The translations under genes and the position numbers were made by a program. DNA of 64,000 nt from Monoplex corrugatus (taxonomy: Eukaryota > Mollusca > Gastropoda > Littorinimorpha > Ranellidae). Below the pieces are notes generated by a model, which was not told where the DNA came from, ran no database searches, and saw nothing but the letters and a program-made list of their open reading frames with translations. The DNA lies in contig JAPXFY010000022.1 in assembly GCA_030674185.1 (NCBI GenBank), positions 48,889,197 to 48,953,196 on the forward strand, given 5' to 3'. Shown piece after piece: positions 1 through 10,080 of the stretch (positions are counted from its first letter, which is position 1; each line of letters starts with the position of its first letter).

Positions 1-1035
1 TATGGTGATGCAGGCATTGTAACAAGGGACTGTTGCTGGGTTGTGGGTAGAAGTTTATGGGAAGAAGAGTGCGGGAAAGAGGATGGAGGTGATGTAGGTG
101 TGTCCTCAGCCATTGCAATCGTTCACTGGAGGTTGCAACCAGCAGGTGTGTCCGATTGCGTCTGATGGGGCCATTGTCCGTCTGGACGATGAAGGAACGG
201 GGAATGTGGTGTTTTCCCAAGACTGTTCCTGATTTCTTCATGTCTTTAATATAAAGACTGTCACCAGGTTTCAGGGGTGTTGCTTCTCTCGCAGCGTGAA
301 GAAGATTGAAGTAAGATCGTTGTTTCCGTTTCATGTTTTCTTCTTCTGTCTGATGAGGGAGTGATCTGGGATCTTTGGGAGACGGTTGGAGGGAACAATG
401 GGGATTTTTGTTTTCAATTTTCTTCCCTATCAAGAGTTCACTGGGGGATTTTCCTTTTTGCAGTGGGCTTGTCCTGTAGAGAAGGAGAGCATTATAGGGA
501 TCCTTTGTTTTTTTTTTCAGTAGATTCTTCACTGTCCACACGGCTCTTTCGGCCTCTCCATTACTTTGGGGATAGTGAGGAGAGCTTGTGGTGTGTGTGA
601 AACCGATATCTGCAGCAAAGTTGCAGAATTCTGTTCTGGTGAACTGAGGCCCGTTGTCGGAGACAATAGCATCAGGGATGCCATGGATCGCAAAAATGCT
701 CTTCAATTTTCTGATACGCTTGTTGCGCGTCTAGTTGTCCAGGCGACGCAACTCTGGCCATCGAGAGTAATAGCCTACCTCAATAACAAAGGTCTTGCCG
801 TGAAGGTCAAACAAATCCATGCCCAGTCTGGACCATGGTCGATTGGGGAATGAGGAGGGAAGGAGCTGTTCCTTTGGTGTTGGTCTATGCTTGGCACAGG
901 TGTCACATTTTTTTTAGACAAGGTCTTCAATATCTGTAGAGACATGAGGCCACCAGATTGAGAATGAGGCAAGTGCTCGGCATTTTACGATTCCAAGGTG
1001 CCCTTCATGGATGTGATTGAGTATTTCAGTTCTCG
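1..1035 (-). pseudogene. Ty3/gypsy integrase (decayed)
   Basis: Read on the minus strand, this is the integrase of a Ty3/gypsy retrotransposon, which would insert element cDNA into the genome. From about 1030 down to 880 there is a zinc-binding HHCC region, with HIHEGHLG and then CDTCAKHR. The catalytic core follows, with the first Asp in RLGMDLFD (about 810), the second in VSDNGPQF (about 665) and the Glu in NGEAERAV (about 555). The C-terminal part runs off the window start. At least three frame breaks or stops interrupt it, one at the run of T near 910 and one after the first core block, so no protein can be made. It joins the RNase H and RT remains to its right in the normal pol order. 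The NGEAERAV motif suggests the K02A2.6-like group; that clade call is inference. Confidence 0.85.
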
Positions 1036-1239
1036 TCTATCTCTTCTGGGATAACGATTCTGTCATCAAAGAGCGACAGATCAATATACGATAAAGAGGG
1101 GTTCTGTGTTGATCCAGTATCGCTTGAATAGTGGTGATTCTGGGATGTAGGTAGGCCATCCATTGATGCAGTATTCTCTAATTTGAGTTGTTTCAGGGTC
1201 TGATTTTTGTAGGTCTTTGTTTTTGTGCAGTTTGTTTTT

Positions 1240-2513
1240 TAAGGCAGGCCATTAGTTCAGCATCGTTGATGAGGTTGATGTCTTGTCTTTTCTTGCTGAG
1301 AGTGAGGTGCACGTGACAGAGCATCTGCAGAGGTTTGATTTTTTCCTGCAACATGCGCAACATTTGGTGAAAAGCGCATGAGTCAAAGTAGGAAACGTTG
1401 TATGCATGGAGGCATTTTGGCGACTTCTGTGGTAGACAAGAGGGGGACTAGAAGCTTGTGGTCAGTCTGAACTGTGAAGCTGAATCAAAGGAGGCAGTCG
1501 CTTAGCCTCTCACACGCCCAAGTGACTGCTAGAGATTCTTTTTCTAAAACAGCGTAATTGTGTTCGGCATCAGAAAGAGAGCGTTATATGTAGCACTTTG
1601 GACGTCACGTCTTGTCATCTTGCGTTTGGTACAAAACTGCGCCAAGACTTGCCATGGAAGCGTCAGTGCCCAGGAAGGTTTCTCGCTCTGGGCTGTAGTG
1701 GGTCAGGACAGGTGGTGAGACAAGAAGTTTTTTCACTTGTTGGAAAGCCATTTCCTGTTGGTTTCCCCATGTCCACTCAATGTTCTTATGTAATAGAGAG
1801 TGTAGCGGGTTTGTAATGCTGGCAGGAGTGGGCATAAACTTGGCCAGTTGGTTCGTCATACCCAGGAAATGCTGAAGCTCTGTCACACTGGTGGGTGAAG
1901 GGAAATTATTGACGGCGTCCAGTTTTGCAGGATCTGGGCTGATGCCAGAACTGTCTATGATGTGGCCACGTTGATCATGAGACACTTGATCCTGGGCATG
2001 AACAAGGACTATCATCCATGTGAGCAATGGCGTCATCCATATCAACCAGGACTGTTGAAATCGTTCGTTGAAAGATTTCGCTGGCGGGAACTGATGCCGA
2101 AATGGGAGTCTGTTGAAACAGCATTGCCCAAATGGAGTGATGAAGGTAGTGTAGTGTTTGGACTCTTCGACAAGAGATATTTGCCAGAACCCACTTCTGG
2201 CATCCAGTTTTGAAAAAAAAGAAAAGAAAACTCTGGAGTCTGCCATTTTTTGCGAGGCCCTCGTCTACTGAACCCATGGGGTGGACTTCACGTTGAACTG
2301 ACTCGTTAAGTTGTGTCAGATCTACAACAGGCAAATGGATCCATTTTGTTTTGGGGCGACAATTCCAGAACACCAGCTGGTGGGCTCAGTGACCAGAGAA
2401 ATGACTCCTTCCTTCAGCATGCGGTCTACCTCCTTTTTGACCTCAGGTAGAAGATGAGCAATTGTTTAGGGTGGGTGGGTGGGTGGGGGGGCATAAATGC
2501 GCATTGGTTTGGC
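1240..2513 (-). pseudogene. Ty3/gypsy reverse transcriptase and RNase H (decayed)
   Basis: Minus-strand remains of the RT and RNase H domains. The RT start is seen near 2440-2380 (a MLKEG-like block, then TEPTSWC-like) and VDLTQLNESVQREVHP near 2300. The block FSKLDARSGFWQI (about 2205) is the usual RT fingers/palm motif. The active-site box, normally Y-x-D-D, reads AHMDD across a frameshift near 2010, so Tyr is lost. The thumb/connection region follows (LQHFLGMTNQLAKFMP), then RNase H with TDASMASLGAVLYQ (about 1690) and YAVLEKESLAVTWACERL (about 1540). The longest open stretch is 1605-2246. It was once part of one pol frame with the integrase at 1-1035. The TSD of the SINE at 2525 shows the SINE landed in its 5' side. 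Confidence 0.85.
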
Positions 2514-2524
2514 ATCAGACTTCA

Positions 2525-2781
2525 GCGGGCCTCGATAGCTCAGTTGGTCTGAGCGTCGGATTCACATGCTAATGGTTGTGGGTTCGAATCCCGGGGTGCG
2601 CTATATTAAAACTGGCCATCTCACTGCCCCATCTTAACATCATTGTTGTTCTGGTGGTGTCAGTATAGGATTAGAGAGGTTCCCCTTCCTCCACTTCCCG
2701 GGATGGTTATCCCCGTCGGCCATATCACCTGAGGTGGGTGTCGAAGTAAAAAACTGAACCAAAACAAAAAAAAACAAAAAA
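2525..2781 (+). mobile_element. tRNA-derived SINE with perfect 11-bp target duplication
   Basis: The head is a tRNA-like sequence with pol III promoter boxes: box A TAGCTCAGTTGG at 2536-2547 and box B GGTTCGAATCC at 2581-2591. A non-tRNA body follows, then an A-rich tail (AAAACAAAAAAAAACAAAAA). The insertion is bounded by the identical 11-bp direct repeat ATCAGACTTCA at 2514-2524 and 2782-2792. It splits the gypsy pol region between the RT and the protease-RT linker, so it is younger than that element. The body ends GTGTCGAAGTAAAAAACTGA, and I do not recognise a named family. Confidence 0.9.
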
Positions 2782-2792
2782 ATCAGACTTCA

Positions 2793-4010
2793 TATCAGTT
2801 TCTCAAGATGACGTCTCTGCGCTCGTAACGAATTCCATATGCACTAACGTCACATGTGCTATGTGTATGGTGATCATGACACACGCCTTAACCCTGCACA
2901 TAAACCCATGAGCTGGCCGGGTCCTGATGAGCTCAAGTGTGCCTAAGTCAGCTCAGATACGTGGGTGTGACCTAAAGTTACGAACCTGACTGAGAATGGG
3001 AGCTGGGTGTTTGGCCTTTCAGGATGTAGAGAGTTTCACTTATTTCTGTCTTTGTAGCGTAGCTGTGCTTGCAGTGTACCTCCAACACTGTGAGTTTGGT
3101 ACTGCCTGGACCTTTCAGTTGTTTGTGTGACTTAAGTCTATGGGAGTGTGACAGTATGGGATAGTAATGAAGAGGCATCGTTAGAGTAATTGTTATTGTT
3201 GTTTAAAGCCCAGGCGACTGCGTAGAGCCATATCAGGGCTATAACCGCTTCAAAACACACAAAACTCCAACAACAACAAAAAAAAAGAAAAAAAAGGGAA
3301 AAAAGTACACACATCAATGCAGTCATGCACACAATCTAAGGACATACCCCTGGCGTTGACCACTCCGTCCAATTTATTGCACAGGGGATTTAAAAAACAC
3401 ACCTGAATACAAACATAAGCATACCTAAGGACACCAAATCATATTACTTTAATCAAATTACCTTAAATTGCTTCCGAATATCTCATCTCCCTAGAGCCAA
3501 AAATGCACTTAATACATGTACCCAATTATCAATCCTAAGAAATAGTATTAAGATTTTATCGAACACATACAGGTGAATGGACCATTAAGGCAGAAAAATG
3601 ATGGGTAGAAATGACAGAAAGCGATGGAACAAAGTAGAAACAAAAACAGAGCGATGAAAAGAAAAAGAGGAAATTTCCAGCACAGAATTTCCAGGTGGGG
3701 ATACTATTTATACAGAAAGAGTTCCCGACATCGCCATGGGGATTGAAGAGGCAGGAAGATGAACTAACAGAAGATACTCGATGATGTTTGGGTAGCGTAT
3801 CGTTCTCAAGAGCGTCCATAGTTACCGTTAAATACCCAGTCCCCCTTTTCATCCAGCGCCACCTACATGGGTGACGGTCCTTGAATCGTCTGCTACAGAC
3901 AGTACGACCGACTTATACCATAGAGAGTCAGCTCATGTATCATCCACAGTTGAAACAAACGCACCTGTGTCCAACTTGAAAATGTGGGGTTTGTCATAAT
4001 TTCTGCTGTG
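2793..4010 (-). pseudogene. Ty3/gypsy protease and protease-RT linker, split by R560
   Basis: On the minus strand the segment just left of the gag zinc knuckles carries the aspartic protease active site DTGA within FKLDTGAFVSTVDD (about 3985-3940). The linker towards RT is seen at 2979-3177, with GPGSTKLTVLEV and the typical ISETLYILKGQ end. Between them lies the R560 retroposon (3178-3743), whose 10-bp target duplication TGAAGAGGCA marks the original gypsy sequence on each side. A stop follows the protease block. The protease would cut the gag-pol polyprotein. This copy is dead, but its order (gag, PR, RT, RH, IN) is normal for Ty3/gypsy. Confidence 0.8.
3178..3743 (-). mobile_element. R560 retroposon, best full-length copy (566 bp)
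   Basis: This is the reference copy of a repeat found at least seven times near full length in the window. It is flanked by a perfect 10-bp direct repeat, TGAAGAGGCA, at 3168-3177 and 3744-3753. In its likely sense (minus) orientation it starts with a GC-rich CCCC-TGGGGATGC motif followed by a TATAAATAG-like sequence, runs through about 450 bp of T-rich DNA without a clear tRNA head, and ends GTCAGCTGGGCTTTAAACAA-like followed by an AACAATAAC-type tail. TSDs of varied length (10-13 bp across copies) point to target-primed reverse transcription. No box A/B pair is obvious. Short ORFs shared between copies are not clearly coding. Confidence 0.8.
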
Positions 4011-4830
4011 ATTGAGTTGTCATCCTGGAAATGAAAAAAGATGTCCTAAAAATTCTTCTTCTGCAAGTGAAATGTAGTGATCTTCTGACAGTTCATGGAC
4101 TATTTTGTTATGTCTGGGTGGATGATTGTGACGTTTGGTGCTGTGACATACAGCCTGATAATGTCCTAGTTTGTGACACGAAGAACAAGTTGCTGAACGA
4201 GTTGGACACTTATCTCGTGGGTGACATCTCTTTCCACAGTAGCCACACAATTTTCTTGCTGATACATGTGAGGGATGTCTTTCGTTTGGCCATGACTGTT
4301 GTTCGACTATATTGATAAAAGTATCTCCTCTAATGTAGTGTTGACTTTCTTTTCGTTTTTCAGCCTGTCTGTTGATTTTGTACAGCAAGATAAAGTGTTA
4401 CATTAGCTTTGGCTTGGAGTTCATGTGATTGTGCATCATCAAATACACCATCAACAATTCTGTCTCTAATCAGTTGTTCTTTTAACTAACCATATTCAGT
4501 CTTCAGCGCGTTTGTACAAATCTTGAATGAATGATTCAATTGTTTCTCTCGGTGTTTGTGTTCGCTTATGAAACCTGGCCCTCGCTTTTTCCCCCCAAAG
4601 CACCGAAGTTACCATCGGATTTCGCTACAGGTTCGTCGAGATGGATAGCGTTTTCCTAAATATTCATCGTTTTCAAGTTATCGGCGATGTCACCCTTTGT
4701 ACATAGAAAAACATTGACTTGTTCATCTCCGGATTTTTGTGTCAAACCTGAGCTGGTTCTGTAGTGAAGAAACCGCCGTTTCCACTTACGCCAGTTTGCT
4801 GCAGTACCATCAAATCATGATAAATGAGTT
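4011..4830 (-). pseudogene. Ty3/gypsy gag with two CCHC zinc knuckles (decayed)
   Basis: Minus-strand gag of the same gypsy element. The open stretch 4020-4388 holds two classic nucleocapsid zinc knuckles of the C-x2-C-x4-H-x4-C form, in CGYCGKRCHPRDKC and CSSCHKLGHYQAVC, which bind the element RNA. Upstream (4390-4830) the capsid region can be read in pieces: ARARFHKRTQTPRETIESF near 4570-4520, then RDRIVDGVFDDAQSHELQAK near 4460-4400, and a WRKWKRRFLHYRTSSGL-like N-terminal block near 4790-4740. Several frame changes and stops separate these blocks. The block pattern matches the gag of K02A2.6-like gypsy elements of invertebrates (family knowledge). Its LTR was not found. Confidence 0.8.
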
Positions 4831-4839
4831 TGGAGGTGG

Positions 4840-5604
4840 AAGATTTATCCCTGGGCGCTGAACAGCTTCGTCGGCCCTTTCTTCTATTGTGCTGCTTCTA
4901 TTCGTTACAGGTTGGCGAGTTCTGACCGTTGCCACCATGCTTATTCTGTCGTATCAACGGCGTTGGCCGATTGTTTTTTCTATCAACCGTTGCCGTCCTG
5001 CAAGTCTTAGCGATTCTAATTTCATAAGAACGATTAGGCTTATTTACTATCGTGGGAGTTACTTCCCTTGACGTGTAGTCTGTTATCTCATCCTACAGCC
5101 TTCTTTCTTTTTTATTTTTTTACTATCCGTTTGCCAGTAGGCCTAAATACCGGCCTGCCTCTTTCTCCCTGTCTGTCTGTCTCTCTCCCTCTCTGTTTTA
5201 CAGAAAACCAAGTCAGAGTGTGATTTTCTCAAAACAGACCGTTTAGACAAACGCACAAAACATTGTCACATACTGTGATAAACGTTCATAGCTTCACAAA
5301 ACGTGAGTTTTTTTTAAAACCTGATATCAAGATGTAGTCACTCTATTTACTTACCATCTTTTTTTCTTTTTTTTTTTATTGTGGGGGGGGGGGATGTGTG
5401 TAAGTATTTAATCTAATGACTCAAAGAATATTGTAACATCGATCCATATTACTTATCAACATGACGACGGGCCATACCCCCAGTCCTCAGAATCTGCAAA
5501 GAACTAATAACAAACAATAATGATAATAATAAAATGTAGAAAAACAAACATCATGGGAGAGAAAAAAACAGAGAAATAGACATAACAGAAACACAGCAAG
5601 TGAT
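4840..5604. other. No gene seen; possible gypsy leader plus low-complexity DNA
   Basis: This stretch should hold the leader and 5' LTR of the minus-strand gypsy element, but with no second LTR copy in the window I cannot place its edge. 5100-5210 is pyrimidine-rich (CTGTCTGTCTCTCTCC). A G run sits at 5384-5393 and A/T-rich simple sequence follows. No exon or RNA gene is recognisable. Confidence 0.4.
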
Positions 5605-5617
5605 AGAGACAAATATT

Positions 5618-6170
5618 GTTATTTCTCATTGTTTAAAGTCCAGCCGACTGTGTAGAGCCGTATCAGGGCTATAACCACTTCAAAACATACAAAGCTTCAA
5701 CAAGAAAAAAAGAAAAGAAAATTGAATATACATATCAATGTATTTGCACACATGATCTAAGGACATGCCCCTGGCGTTGACCACTCTGTCCAATTTATCG
5801 CACAGGGAATTTAAAAAAACACACCTGAATACAAATTTATGCATACCCAAAGACACCAAAACAAATAAGAAAAAATAGGGCGCAAGTTACCAAAAATTGC
5901 TTCCGCATATCTCACCTCTCTTTAGCCAAAAATGCAGGTATATACATGTTCCCAATTATCCATCCTAAGAAAAAGTATGCAAGACTTTTTTCCAACGCAT
6001 ACAGGTGAATGGACAAGCAAGGCAGAAAATGATAGGAAGAAATGATAGAAAGCGATGGAGGAAGAAAGAAACAACGAGAGTGACATAAAAGAGGAAATTT
6101 CTATCACAGAATTTCCAGAAGGTGGGGATACAATCTATACTGAAAGAGCCCTCGGCATCCCCACGGGGGA
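5618..6170 (-). mobile_element. R560 retroposon, full-length copy with TSD
   Basis: A 553-bp copy of the same family as 3178-3743, in the same orientation. It is bounded by the direct repeat AGAGACAAATATT at 5605-5617 and AGAGACAAAATATT at 6171-6184 (one extra A). It shares the core motifs of the family: the GCC-ATATCAGGGCTATAACC block at the low-coordinate end, the CCCCTGGCGTTGACCACTC block in the middle, and the ACAGGTGAATGGAC block, ending in CATCCCCACGGGGG. Confidence 0.85.
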
Positions 6171-6184
6171 AGAGACAAAATATT

Positions 6185-6660
6185 AATATGTACAGAGAGA
6201 ACATTGAAAACTACTTATTTCTCAAAGATAGTAGTATATGTTCCACTGAATGTTTCTTACAGCAAAACTTTACCATTTTAAGAGAAAAATACATATTGCT
6301 ATTTCAGTGTGCTGTCTGTTCATGTTTTCTCTACTCTCTCTTTCCCCCCTCCTCTTTCTCTCTCGTTTGCTTGCTCTCTGTCTCTCTCCATTTTTATTTT
6401 TTGACGGGAGTTTCAACTATTGAAGCAATTTGTCTCCTCGCAAAACTGTGATCCTGTGATCAACCCAAAGCCTAATATGTAGTCTTTTCACAGTAGTGAA
6501 GGGAGTCAATGATATGGCTTAACTATTTTAATGACCAGCTTAAAATGTCAAGAGGTTCTCCGAAAGGAAACAAAAATAATTGGCACAAACACTGTAAAAA
6601 CAGAACAGAAAATGTTTCAAGTACCTACTGGAACCCTTGAGAAAGGATGTCGGGGAATAC
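6185..6660. other. No gene seen
   Basis: AT-rich DNA with a pyrimidine-rich stretch near 6330-6390. Open frames here are short and lack splice or family support. Confidence 0.4.
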
Positions 6661-6662
6661 TC

Positions 6663-6663
<1 letters not shown>

Positions 6664-6745
<82 letters not shown>
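6664..6745 (+). repeat. Compound (TG)n(AG)n microsatellite
   Basis: About 17 TG repeats run directly into about 20 AG repeats, ending in GACAGACAGACAGAGG. Reading frames across it encode only Val/Cys or Arg/Glu runs and are not genes. Confidence 0.95.
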
Positions 6746-6754
<9 letters not shown>

Positions 6755-7904
6755 GGGGAGGGGGGGTAAAACCTTTCAACAGATGCAGAGATTACTTTTT
6801 CTTACTCAGTGGCTGACACGCAAGTAACCTTAGAACAAAACTAACAGAGACAAGATAAAGGAAAATACATCTTGAGATAAAGACGAATCATGTTTAATCC
6901 ATCAGCTTTCAGTCCAGCAAAGACTTCTGAGATACAATGATCCTCTTAGCATCAGGATTCTCTATAAGAATTCGTTATCGGGCATGGCTTGAAAAAAATG
7001 AAGGAAAAGAAATAAAAACGAAATGGCCAGGCCATTCTGACAGTCTCCTTTTCATCACACACACACACCAGATTTATTACTTCTCATGGTCATGGGACCT
7101 TGAAAAAAAACTTCTCTTGAAATTAAACTGGGCTAGCATCGAGGATAAAAAAACAACTATTACACATTAAACTCACACATTTCAAAGACATTATGTTAAA
7201 TATTGTCACACTTTTCCGTAAACGTGTTGCTTATACAGATTCAGTGAACAGTGATCATTATGAGCAACTTTTGGTCCAAGTGACTTTGACTGCGGCGGAG
7301 TTTTAAAACTTAAGCTTTTGCAAGTTCTCAAAAGTCTGCGCTTATGACTAAACAGCTTAGGTGATTTTTACACATTGTTTAGTACTAACAGATAGGCACA
7401 CACATGAACAGACAGACAGACGTGCAAACACAACCATATACACAGATACTCACACACCCCTCTGGATGCACTGAAACATTGAACTAATCATTAATAAAGG
7501 TAGATAACAAAAATTGGAGATATTTTGATTCAAAGAAAAAAAAAATGGGCGGGTAGATTTGGAACAAACGCGAAAATCTCTTTAAAAAAAATAACGAAAA
7601 TATATTTTTTTTAAAAACGTACAAGAATGTCTTGAATGTACGTCACAGATTCTCTGACGTGTTTGTCTTCCTGACATCTGCATAACAAAACATTGCCCAC
7701 ATTGTCTACACGCTGCCTTCACAATGTTGGAATTATTTTACACTCTTTTCCTTTTCTTTATTTAATACTAGAGGCTTTTTTGTCTGCAACAGTACGTCAT
7801 CATGGTAGATATGAAGATTTCAGTAGTATCTATATGTGTATCTGGACGCATATATACATACATGAATATCCAAATAATACCAATTTTAATGCGAAGACAG
7901 AAAA
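6746..7904. other. No gene seen
   Basis: AT-rich intergenic or intronic DNA with short CA runs (7060-7070, 7385-7460). I see no family motif, tRNA or strong splice pair. Confidence 0.4.
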
Positions 7905-8095
7905 TATGTAAGGCTTTATAGAAAACATACAGGTGAAAGAACCAGTAAGGCAGAGAATGAGAAAGGTAGAGATGACAGAAAGCAAAGCAGAAACAAAGGC
8001 AGTGACAGAAAAGAAAATTTCTGGCACAAAATTTCCAGAAGGCGGGAATACTATTGATACTGAAAGAGCCCTGACATCCCCATGGAGTTGGGGTG
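7905..8095 (-). mobile_element. R560 fragment (sense 5' part only)
   Basis: It matches the R560 portion from the ACATACAGGTGAATGGAC block through CAGAAAAGAAAATTTCTGGCACA to the CATCCCCATGG end. The other half of the element is missing. In the likely sense orientation the 3' part is lost, unusual for target-primed insertion, so a later deletion is likely. Confidence 0.75.
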
Positions 8096-8210
8096 GAGGC
8101 GAGTTAGCACTGTCCCGTTTGTAACCTGTGCCTGATACACATAAACAAACTTAATTCAACAAAGGAAATTTACTTATTTTCTCTGCATGTCTGCTAGGTA
8201 TCACGGGGAG

Positions 8211-8605
8211 ATTGTTATTTTTGTATAAAGCTCAGCTGAGTGTGGAGTCATATCACGGCTATAATCATTTCAATACACACTTCAACAGAAAAAAAAGAAA
8301 AGAAAGTTAAGCACACATATCGATGTATTTGCTTACAATATCTAAGGATATGCTCCTGTTGATAACCACTCCGTCCAACTCATCACACAGAGCCAAAAAC
8401 TGCATTTAATACATGTACCAAATTATCACTCCAAAGAGAAAGTATTACGACTTTATCAAACACATACAGGTGAATGGACCAGCAAGGCAGAAAGGACTGA
8501 AAGCAACAAAGAAAATGACAGAGACGAGAAAATTTCTAGCACAGAATTTCCAAATGGTGGGATACTATCTATACTGAAAGAACCCCCAGCATCCCCATGG
8601 GGGGA
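8211..8605 (-). mobile_element. R560 retroposon, internally deleted copy with TSD
   Basis: A 395-bp copy with both family ends but lacking about 150 bp of the middle (the AAACACACCTGAATAC to CATATCTCA part). It is flanked by ATCACGGGGAG at 8200-8210 and ATCACAAGGAG at 8606-8616, an 11-bp target duplication with two changes. Confidence 0.8.
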
Positions 8606-8739
8606 ATCACAAGGAGCTGAAACTGACAGTATGCAGCTAGATAGGAAGCTTGAGGCAGCATCATGTTGTAGGCATGGACTGTGCCTTCCACTCCCATATT
8701 ACTAGTGCTGGTGTGGTCTTCCTCTACCTCTAAAGCCCG

Positions 8740-9085
8740 ATCATCTGCAGTTGTCAGATATAGGTGTAATATAGGCAGTAACGCAGCCTGACAATAAAGA
8801 CCCAGGGAAGGTAGGGATGGTGTTTATCTCTTCCCAACTGCTCACAACCAGACCAGAGGAGAAAGGTGCACAGCATTCAAGCTCACTCGCATACATACTC
8901 CACGAGTGAACCGCAATGACAACACCGTGAGCTTGCAGGCAAATCAACTCTCTGAAACTCCTGAAAGACGGGATTTGTGCTTCTTCACACAAGCTCAGCG
9001 GTGTTTATATCTTGTGGTCCATATAACAAATATAAACATATTATACATCAGAATAATCTGCATTTTCGGATAAAATGACAGGAGA
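8740..9085 (-). mobile_element. Diverged LTR fragment, same family as the LTR at 31271
   Basis: On the minus strand this reads TAAACACCGCTGAGCTTGTG, then CCTTTCTCCTCTGGTCTGGT, then CTTCCCTGGGTCTTTATTGT. The same order of blocks occurs on the plus strand at 32240-32490 inside the downstream LTR. No retroviral-type coding lies next to it, so it is a solo LTR or an LTR piece. It indicates that the LTR family was active here at least twice. Confidence 0.65.
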
Positions 9086-9156
9086 TCCTTCGCATCCCTC
9101 CGCTGCTTATTGAGATGGCCATTGTCATTTGCTGCTGCCCACCGTCTTGATCTCAC
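9086..9156 (-). CDS. Possible exon fragment of an unidentified host gene
   Basis: Read on the minus strand, a good acceptor (TTCTTTTGTCACAG) precedes GTGAGATCAAGACGG at 9156. In phase 0 the frame is open through VRSRRWAAANDNGH and NKQRRDAKDLLSFY. I found no convincing donor before the LTR fragment at 9085, so the exon may be cut by that insertion or be false. The protein piece is rich in Arg/Asp and I do not recognise it. The start GTGAGAT after CAG is shared with the better supported micro-exon at 39207, with the same phase. A decayed repeat unit is the main alternative. Confidence 0.25.
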
Positions 9157-9258
9157 CTGTGACAAAAGAATTCTTTGTTAAAAATAATGTTCTCTACTTA
9201 TCTCTACAGATTGTCTGCGTCAGACTTTTTGTTGCTCAAAACAGCTAGGTATGTTTAA

Positions 9259-9438
9259 CTCTTTGACTCCCGCACCCTATCGACCAACTGCAAAAACTTA
9301 ACCTTTGACTCCATCACCCTGTCCACCAGCTTCCTACCTACAGGAAGCTGGTGGGTAGTATGAGGGAGTCAAAGGGTTAAGTATTTGTTTTGCTAGTATG
9401 GTTGACAATGCAGGATGCTGGTGGACAAAGTTAAAGGG
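9259..9438. mobile_element. Small piggyBac-like MITE (TTAA target)
   Basis: A 180-bp non-coding element flanked by TTAA at 9255-9258 and 9439-9442. Ends are CTCTTTGACTCCC and, on the other strand, CCCTTTAACTTTG. An inner inverted pair (TTAACCTTTGACTCC near 9299, GGAGTCAAAGGGTTAA near 9365) makes it foldable. A second copy is at 62750-62919. TTAA targets and ends beginning CCC are known for piggyBac transposons; assignment is inference. Confidence 0.65.
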
Positions 9439-9442
9439 TTAA

Positions 9443-9900
9443 TACACAAAATCACTGACAGTGGGAAACAAATTATACACAAAAGACATAAATTTGTCTA
9501 AAAATCAAAGTCCAGCCATCACTTGTTCTTTGACTGTGCCACATCACTCATGCCTTTAACAAGTAATGACTTAGATGTTTTTGGATAGGTACAAAATACA
9601 GGTTGTCCCATACCTAACCCTTCAGTTTAAGGGAATGAGGTTGACAAAAGATCTCAATTTGTCTTCAGGGCAGCACTATGAGGATGTGGCCCACCTCCTC
9701 TCCATCATTCCTTTACCTTCCCTAACTTACAAGAAAAACAGATATTCATTCACAGCTGGGTAGACTGGAGACCACATTCACAAAGTTTTCCTCCAGCGAG
9801 ATTTGTATCCATGCAAACTCATGTGATCAGACTGGAAAGCGAGTGTTTAACTTTTGTGCCAATCTGGCCTCCCTGTACTTTTAACATTATGTAACGATTT
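9443..9900. other. No gene seen; possible SINE relic near 9780-9880
   Basis: The minus strand around 9870-9780 reads like a worn tRNA head (GGCCAGATTGGCACAAAAG, then GGATACAAATCTCGCTGGA), but box B is too damaged to be sure. Nothing else is recognisable. Confidence 0.3.
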
Positions 9901-9904
9901 CCAG

Positions 9905-10080
9905 TATCAGCAACACACATACACACACCAAAATGCATAAAAATGCCCCCAAAACACACACCCATGCATGCACATGCACACAAACACACATGCACTTACA
10001 CACACACAAATGTATGCACATGCACACACACACACACATACACAAACACACATCAACATGCACATGCACACATACAAACT
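9905..10080 (+). repeat. CA-rich imperfect microsatellite
   Basis: Imperfect CA/CATG repeats, with ATGCACATGCACACA-type variation. Apparent open frames on both strands are artefacts of the two-base period. Confidence 0.95.

Noticed and set aside
2530..2605. A functional tRNA gene
   Set aside because: Box A and B are good, but the acceptor stem does not pair cleanly, and a SINE body, A-rich tail and target duplication follow.
3556..3852. A conserved protein family in the R560 minus-strand ORFs (GDAGGSFSINSIPT and similar)
   Set aside because: The frame differs between copies and stops appear at different places; shared ancestry of the DNA explains the likeness.
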